DNA of 53,165 nt. It comes from Prevotellaceae bacterium. GTDB lineage: Bacteria > Bacteroidota > Bacteroidia > Bacteroidales > UBA932. The position numbers were made by a program, and so were the translations under genes. The stretch lies in the NCBI GenBank assembly GCA_031267135.1, contig JAIRZQ010000153.1, forward strand, positions 1 to 53,165, in the 5' to 3' direction. The first letter of the stretch is position 1. Every line of letters begins with the position of its first letter. The notes under the pieces were generated by a model that saw nothing but the letters and a program-made list of their open reading frames with translations, searched no databases and was not told the DNA's origin. Positions 50,301-53,165 of the stretch are shown here, in pieces.

Positions 50301-51234
50301 GCGCAATGTGCCTGTGCTGAGCGGTACGCTGCGTATTCCGGCAAGCGTGCCGGAAGGCGTGAAGGTACCGGTAGTCATCAACTATGCTTTCAGTTTCAAC
50401 AGGCGGTTTATGATGGGCGACGAAAGCCTGTGGAACACGATGGCGCCCGACGGCATCGGCGTACTCTACTTTGACGCCGGCGCCCTGCAGCCCGACAACG
50501 GCGCGGGACTGACCAGCTACCTCATCGGCATGGTGAATAAGGGCGCATGGCGCAAGCCGACCGACTGGGGAGCACTGGTCGCATGGTCGTGGGGCATCAG
50601 CCGCTTTGTGGACTTCTTCGAGCAGAACAACTCGCCTGTGGATGCAAATCGCGTAGCCGTTACCGGACATTCGCGCTACGGCAAAGCCACGCTTGTGGCC
50701 ATGGCCTACGATACGCGGATTGCTACCGCTTTCCCCAGCTCGTCGGGCGCGATGGGCGTGGCGCCGACGCGCAGACACTGGGGCGAAGACCTTGAAAACA
50801 GTACCGACAACGGCAGCTATCACTGGTTAGCCGGCAATGCCATGCGTTATTTAGGCGTGGACGAAAGCAGCACGGACGGCTACCTGCCGCGCAAGGTCAT
50901 CAACATGCCTGTGGACGCCGAGTCGCTGGTAGCGCTCTGTGCGCCGCGCCCCATCTTCATTGGCGGCGGCGTCAGCGAGCAGGGCGAAGCATGGACAGAC
51001 CCCTACGGACAGTACATGACAGCCGCGGCAGCCAGCCCCGTGTATGAACTGCTGGGCGGAAAGGGACTCGTGATGGACGACGTTACCGACTACAACGGGA
51101 AGACTATCCCCATGCCGGTAACGGACAAGGCGTATCTGTCGGGCGACATCGGCTACCGCCGCCACCATGAAGGACATGTGGCTGCGCCGAATTACCCCGC
51201 GTTTAAGGAATTTATGTTTAAATATTTTAAATAG
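47338..51234 (+). CDS. GH115 alpha-glucuronidase fused to CE15 glucuronoyl esterase
   Basis: N-terminal two thirds GH115-like (GIYELSRQIGVSPWYWWADVP, RYRGIFINDEAP, GTSHHEPMGR, LCDDNWGNIRKLP); C-terminal third CE15-like (VAVTGHSRYGKATLVAMAYDTRIATAFPSSSGAMG, YRRHHEGHVAAPNYPAF). Confidence 0.9.
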   Translation: MKHLTTLLVLLLSAMSLFGQGQFVFTEGRDAWFPLAANGQPAAILSDAADHQGVLRAVNDLREDFRRVTGNVPAANGAYAIIVGTAGKSAAIDRLISEGKIDRKELAGKKEKYLLSVVANPVEGIASAVVIAGSDKRGTIYGIYELSRQIGVSPWYWWADVPTVHRDNLYVKPGVYTDGEPAVRYRGIFINDEAPAFQGWCEEKFGGVNAAMYEHMFELILRLKGNFLWPAMWGNALYYDDPRSGALADEMGIVLGTSHHEPMGRAHEEWAHLGKGAWDYDRNPKELQEFWRGGMERMKDFETVVTVGMRGDGDSPMSEGANIALLQRIIKDQRGIISKVTGRKAEERPQAWALYKEVQDYYDRGMRVPDDITLLLCDDNWGNIRKLPDLNAPKRKGGYGMYYHFDYVGGPRNYKWINVTQNERTYEQMSLAYRHGVDRLWVVNVGDLKPMEFPISFFLDLAWNPDRFNAQNLSAWTEAWVMQQFGGQYAGEITRMLDLYTKYNSRVTPELLDDQTFSLDHYSEFETALRDYQSLALDALRMYNLLPAEYRDAFDELVLFPINGTCNLYEMYYALALNKEYAADYDMRANAYADKVKECFRRDSLLTLHYNMDIAGGKWAHQMDQQRIGYTNWNNPPVNIIPQVQYVYRAEPAEKVFVEKDGYVSVEAYHFARAKAGSDMHWEIIPNLGRTGSAVTTFPQSAYPRANEPVYLEYDLQTASPGDSVEVQVFLAPTLNFNANKGLRYALSFDGGREETVNFNGHYDGSLGAWQGERIIKTSTKLTIGAAGRHTLRVRVLEPGIVFEKFVVNFGGVKPSYLGAPESEYINDNSPFPAFPPSEGATTRLDHDQMMEQLGVTYPQLPPGDGAPNKSSYHTAHSGFGLWTNYVQAWEPDGDYYTGARFYRPLKLHDLSGLTAESWPARRAEIFDEVQKIYGYIPAEAAQLNIEWTISEPVEVKQVFGRGGMVETVPFRQYQITGRIDSSVYPNVRNVPVLSGTLRIPASVPEGVKVPVVINYAFSFNRRFMMGDESLWNTMAPDGIGVLYFDAGALQPDNGAGLTSYLIGMVNKGAWRKPTDWGALVAWSWGISRFVDFFEQNNSPVDANRVAVTGHSRYGKATLVAMAYDTRIATAFPSSSGAMGVAPTRRHWGEDLENSTDNGSYHWLAGNAMRYLGVDESSTDGYLPRKVINMPVDAESLVALCAPRPIFIGGGVSEQGEAWTDPYGQYMTAAAASPVYELLGGKGLVMDDVTDYNGKTIPMPVTDKAYLSGDIGYRRHHEGHVAAPNYPAFKEFMFKYFK

Positions 51235-51291
51235 AACATAGACTTGGAGAGTATATACCTTCGTCTATTGTCTAAAAGTCTATGTTCTATT
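51230..51291. repeat. Perfect 16-bp inverted repeat with 30-bp loop, spanning the GH115-CE15 stop codon
   Basis: AATAGAACATAGACTT (51230-51245) / AAGTCTATGTTCTATT (51276-51291); also a direct repeat TCTATTGTCT at 51264 and 51286. Confidence 0.95.
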
Positions 51292-51312
51292 GTCTCATAA
51301 CTCATAATTGAT

Positions 51313-53165
51313 ATGAAAAGAACAATCTTACTATCGTTTATCCTCCTTTACGGATGGTCGCTGCAGGCGGCGGTGCGCCTGCCCAGGCTAATCGGCGACG
51401 GCATGGTGCTGCAGCGCGACACGAAGCTCAACATCTGGGGCTGGGCAGACCCGGGCGAAACCGTCCGCCTGACGTTTAACAAAACAACAGTCAGGACGAC
51501 TGCCGACGCGGCCGGCCACTGGGAAGTGTCGCTGCCGGCGCAGAAGGCCGGCGGGCCGTATGCCATGCGGATTAATAACATTACGCTAAATGATATTCTG
51601 GTGGGCGACGTGTGGGTGTGCTCCGGACAGTCGAACATGGAGACGCCCATGGAGCGCGTGCTGGAACGATATACCGACGAAGCGGCGGCGGCAAATAACC
51701 CGCAGGTGCATTTCTTCGTCATCCCGCATATCTATGCTGTCGGCGGCGCACAGGACGACCTCTCCGCCGGCGAATGGAAGGCGGTAACGCCCGACAATAT
51801 AAAGCCGCTCTCGGCGCTGGCTTATTTCTATGCGCAGGAACTGCATAGCCTCTACAAGGTGCCGCAGGGCATCATCCAGTCGGCGGTGGGCGGCTCGGCC
51901 ATTGAGGCGTGGTTGAGCGAAGACGTGTTGAAACATTACCCGAAATACTGGCATGCCGCACAGCCGGACGAAAGAACGGAGCGCGCGCCGGAGGCGGGAA
52001 ACCGTCCCGCCGGCGCGGCGTTTCGTCCCCCGGTGATACCGGACGAGGGACAGGGCAAATGGCACCTGCCGGATATCGACATGACGGACTGGAAACCAAT
52101 GGACTTGCCGGGCTACTGGGCTGACAAGGGGCTGGGCGCGGTGAACGGCGTATTCTGGTTTCGTAAAAACATCACCGTTCCCGCCGGGCTGGCAGGACAG
52201 GAAGCCACGCTGCGGCTCGGCTGCATCGTAAATTCCGACTCGGCGTGGGTGAATGGCGCGTTTGTAGGAACGACCGGCTATCAGTATCCGCCGCGCATTT
52301 ACAAAGTGCCGGCGGGCGTGCTGAAAGCGGGGGAAAATGTCATCAGCCTTCGCGTGACAAGTCCTGTCGGGCGCGGCGGCTTTGTGGAAGACAAGCCCTT
52401 CAGGCTGAATATCGGCAAGGAAACGATGGAACTGGCGGGGAAATGGCAGTATCGCATCGGTGCAACGTATCCCGCATTCTTCATGCCGCCACAGGCGCCG
52501 GCGTTTCGTAACAGGCTGCAGGTGCTGTACGACGGCATGATTGCGCCGCTGGTCAAATATCCCGTCAAAGGCGTGCTGTGGTATCAGGGAGAGTCGAACA
52601 CGGGACGGGCGCAGGAATACGCCCCGCTGTTCTCCGAGCTGGTCGGCGACTGGCGCAGCAAGTGGAATAAGCCCAACCTGCCGTTCCTCTACGTGCAGCT
52701 TCCCAACTTTATGACTCCCGACGTGGCGCCGCCGCAGGAAAGCGACTGGGCAAACCTTCGCGAAGTGCAGCGCAAAGCCCTCGCTGTGGTTCCGAATACC
52801 GGCATGGCGGTAACCATTGACCTCGGCGAATGGAACGACATTCACCCACTCAACAAGAAAGACGTCGGGCACCGGCTGGTGTTGCAGGCTCGCTGGCTGG
52901 TGTTCGGCGAAAAGAATATCGTGGCTTCGGGTCCCCTTTATAGCGGCGTAACCGTGCGCGGCGACAGTCTGGTGGTGTCGTTCACTGAAACAGGCAGCGG
53001 ACTGACGAATGGAGAATTGGCAGACGCCACAGCTAATACTCAATTCGTATCAGGGTTTGCCATCTCTGCCGACGGCAAAAACTTTGCATGGGCGAATGCC
53101 CGAATAGAAGGTAACACAGTGGTAGTATGGCACGACTTTATCAAGCGCCCGACGGCAGTACGGTA
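51313..53165 (+). CDS. SASA-type carbohydrate esterase, second copy (3' end outside the window)
   Basis: Open frame to the window end, absent from the ORF track because it has no stop: MKRTILLSFILLYGWSLQAAVRLPRLIGDGMVLQRDTKLNIWGWADPGE...VWVCSGQSNMETPMERV...GVLWYQGESNTGR...LGEWNDIHPLNKK. Confidence 0.9.
   Translation, partial: MKRTILLSFILLYGWSLQAAVRLPRLIGDGMVLQRDTKLNIWGWADPGETVRLTFNKTTVRTTADAAGHWEVSLPAQKAGGPYAMRINNITLNDILVGDVWVCSGQSNMETPMERVLERYTDEAAAANNPQVHFFVIPHIYAVGGAQDDLSAGEWKAVTPDNIKPLSALAYFYAQELHSLYKVPQGIIQSAVGGSAIEAWLSEDVLKHYPKYWHAAQPDERTERAPEAGNRPAGAAFRPPVIPDEGQGKWHLPDIDMTDWKPMDLPGYWADKGLGAVNGVFWFRKNITVPAGLAGQEATLRLGCIVNSDSAWVNGAFVGTTGYQYPPRIYKVPAGVLKAGENVISLRVTSPVGRGGFVEDKPFRLNIGKETMELAGKWQYRIGATYPAFFMPPQAPAFRNRLQVLYDGMIAPLVKYPVKGVLWYQGESNTGRAQEYAPLFSELVGDWRSKWNKPNLPFLYVQLPNFMTPDVAPPQESDWANLREVQRKALAVVPNTGMAVTIDLGEWNDIHPLNKKDVGHRLVLQARWLVFGEKNIVASGPLYSGVTVRGDSLVVSFTETGSGLTNGELADATANTQFVSGFAISADGKNFAWANARIEGNTVVVWHDFIKRPTAVR

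Noticed and set aside
51586-53043. 485-aa minus-strand ORF
   Set aside because: Antisense shadow of the second SASA gene, whose true + frame is open to the window end and carries family motifs.

Overview
Bacteroidota-type chromosomal window, judged by SusC/SusD, a hybrid two-component system, T9SS-type sorting signals and TAnnTTTG promoter boxes. It falls into three blocks. (1) About 1-17.9 kb, all on +: a surface/secreted-protein locus. It holds the C-terminal part of a probable polymorphic toxin with an adjacent putative immunity gene, an uncharacterised 1502-aa exported protein, an Fn3 protein, an LRR lipoprotein, a SprB-repeat protein with a T9SS-like C-terminus, a PKD lipoprotein and an outer-membrane beta-barrel. 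Spacers between several of these genes carry related repeat elements. (2) About 18.1-21.8 kb, on +: a DUF4340-like membrane protein, dnaN, a DnaQ-like exonuclease and a small FAH-fold protein. (3) About 21.8-53.2 kb: a large glucuronoxylan/hemicellulose utilisation locus (PUL). It encodes GH3, three GH43, GH10, an MFS/GPH sugar symporter, two SASA-type esterases, an HU-like/DUF4469 protein, GH9, SusD and SusC. Divergent from these are an HTCS regulator, a GH115-CE15 fusion and the second esterase, which is truncated by the window end. The most interesting signals are: two related 23-bp tandem arrays with conserved dyads, each just upstream of a PUL glycosidase gene; the GH115-CE15 fusion lying in a sharply GC-richer segment; a nested inverted repeat in the susC/HTCS divergent region; a susD-distal terminator/attenuator; a perfect 16-bp inverted repeat spanning the GH115-CE15 stop codon; and the toxin/surface-protein locus as a candidate undescribed module. 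All family calls were made by eye from motifs; no searches were run.
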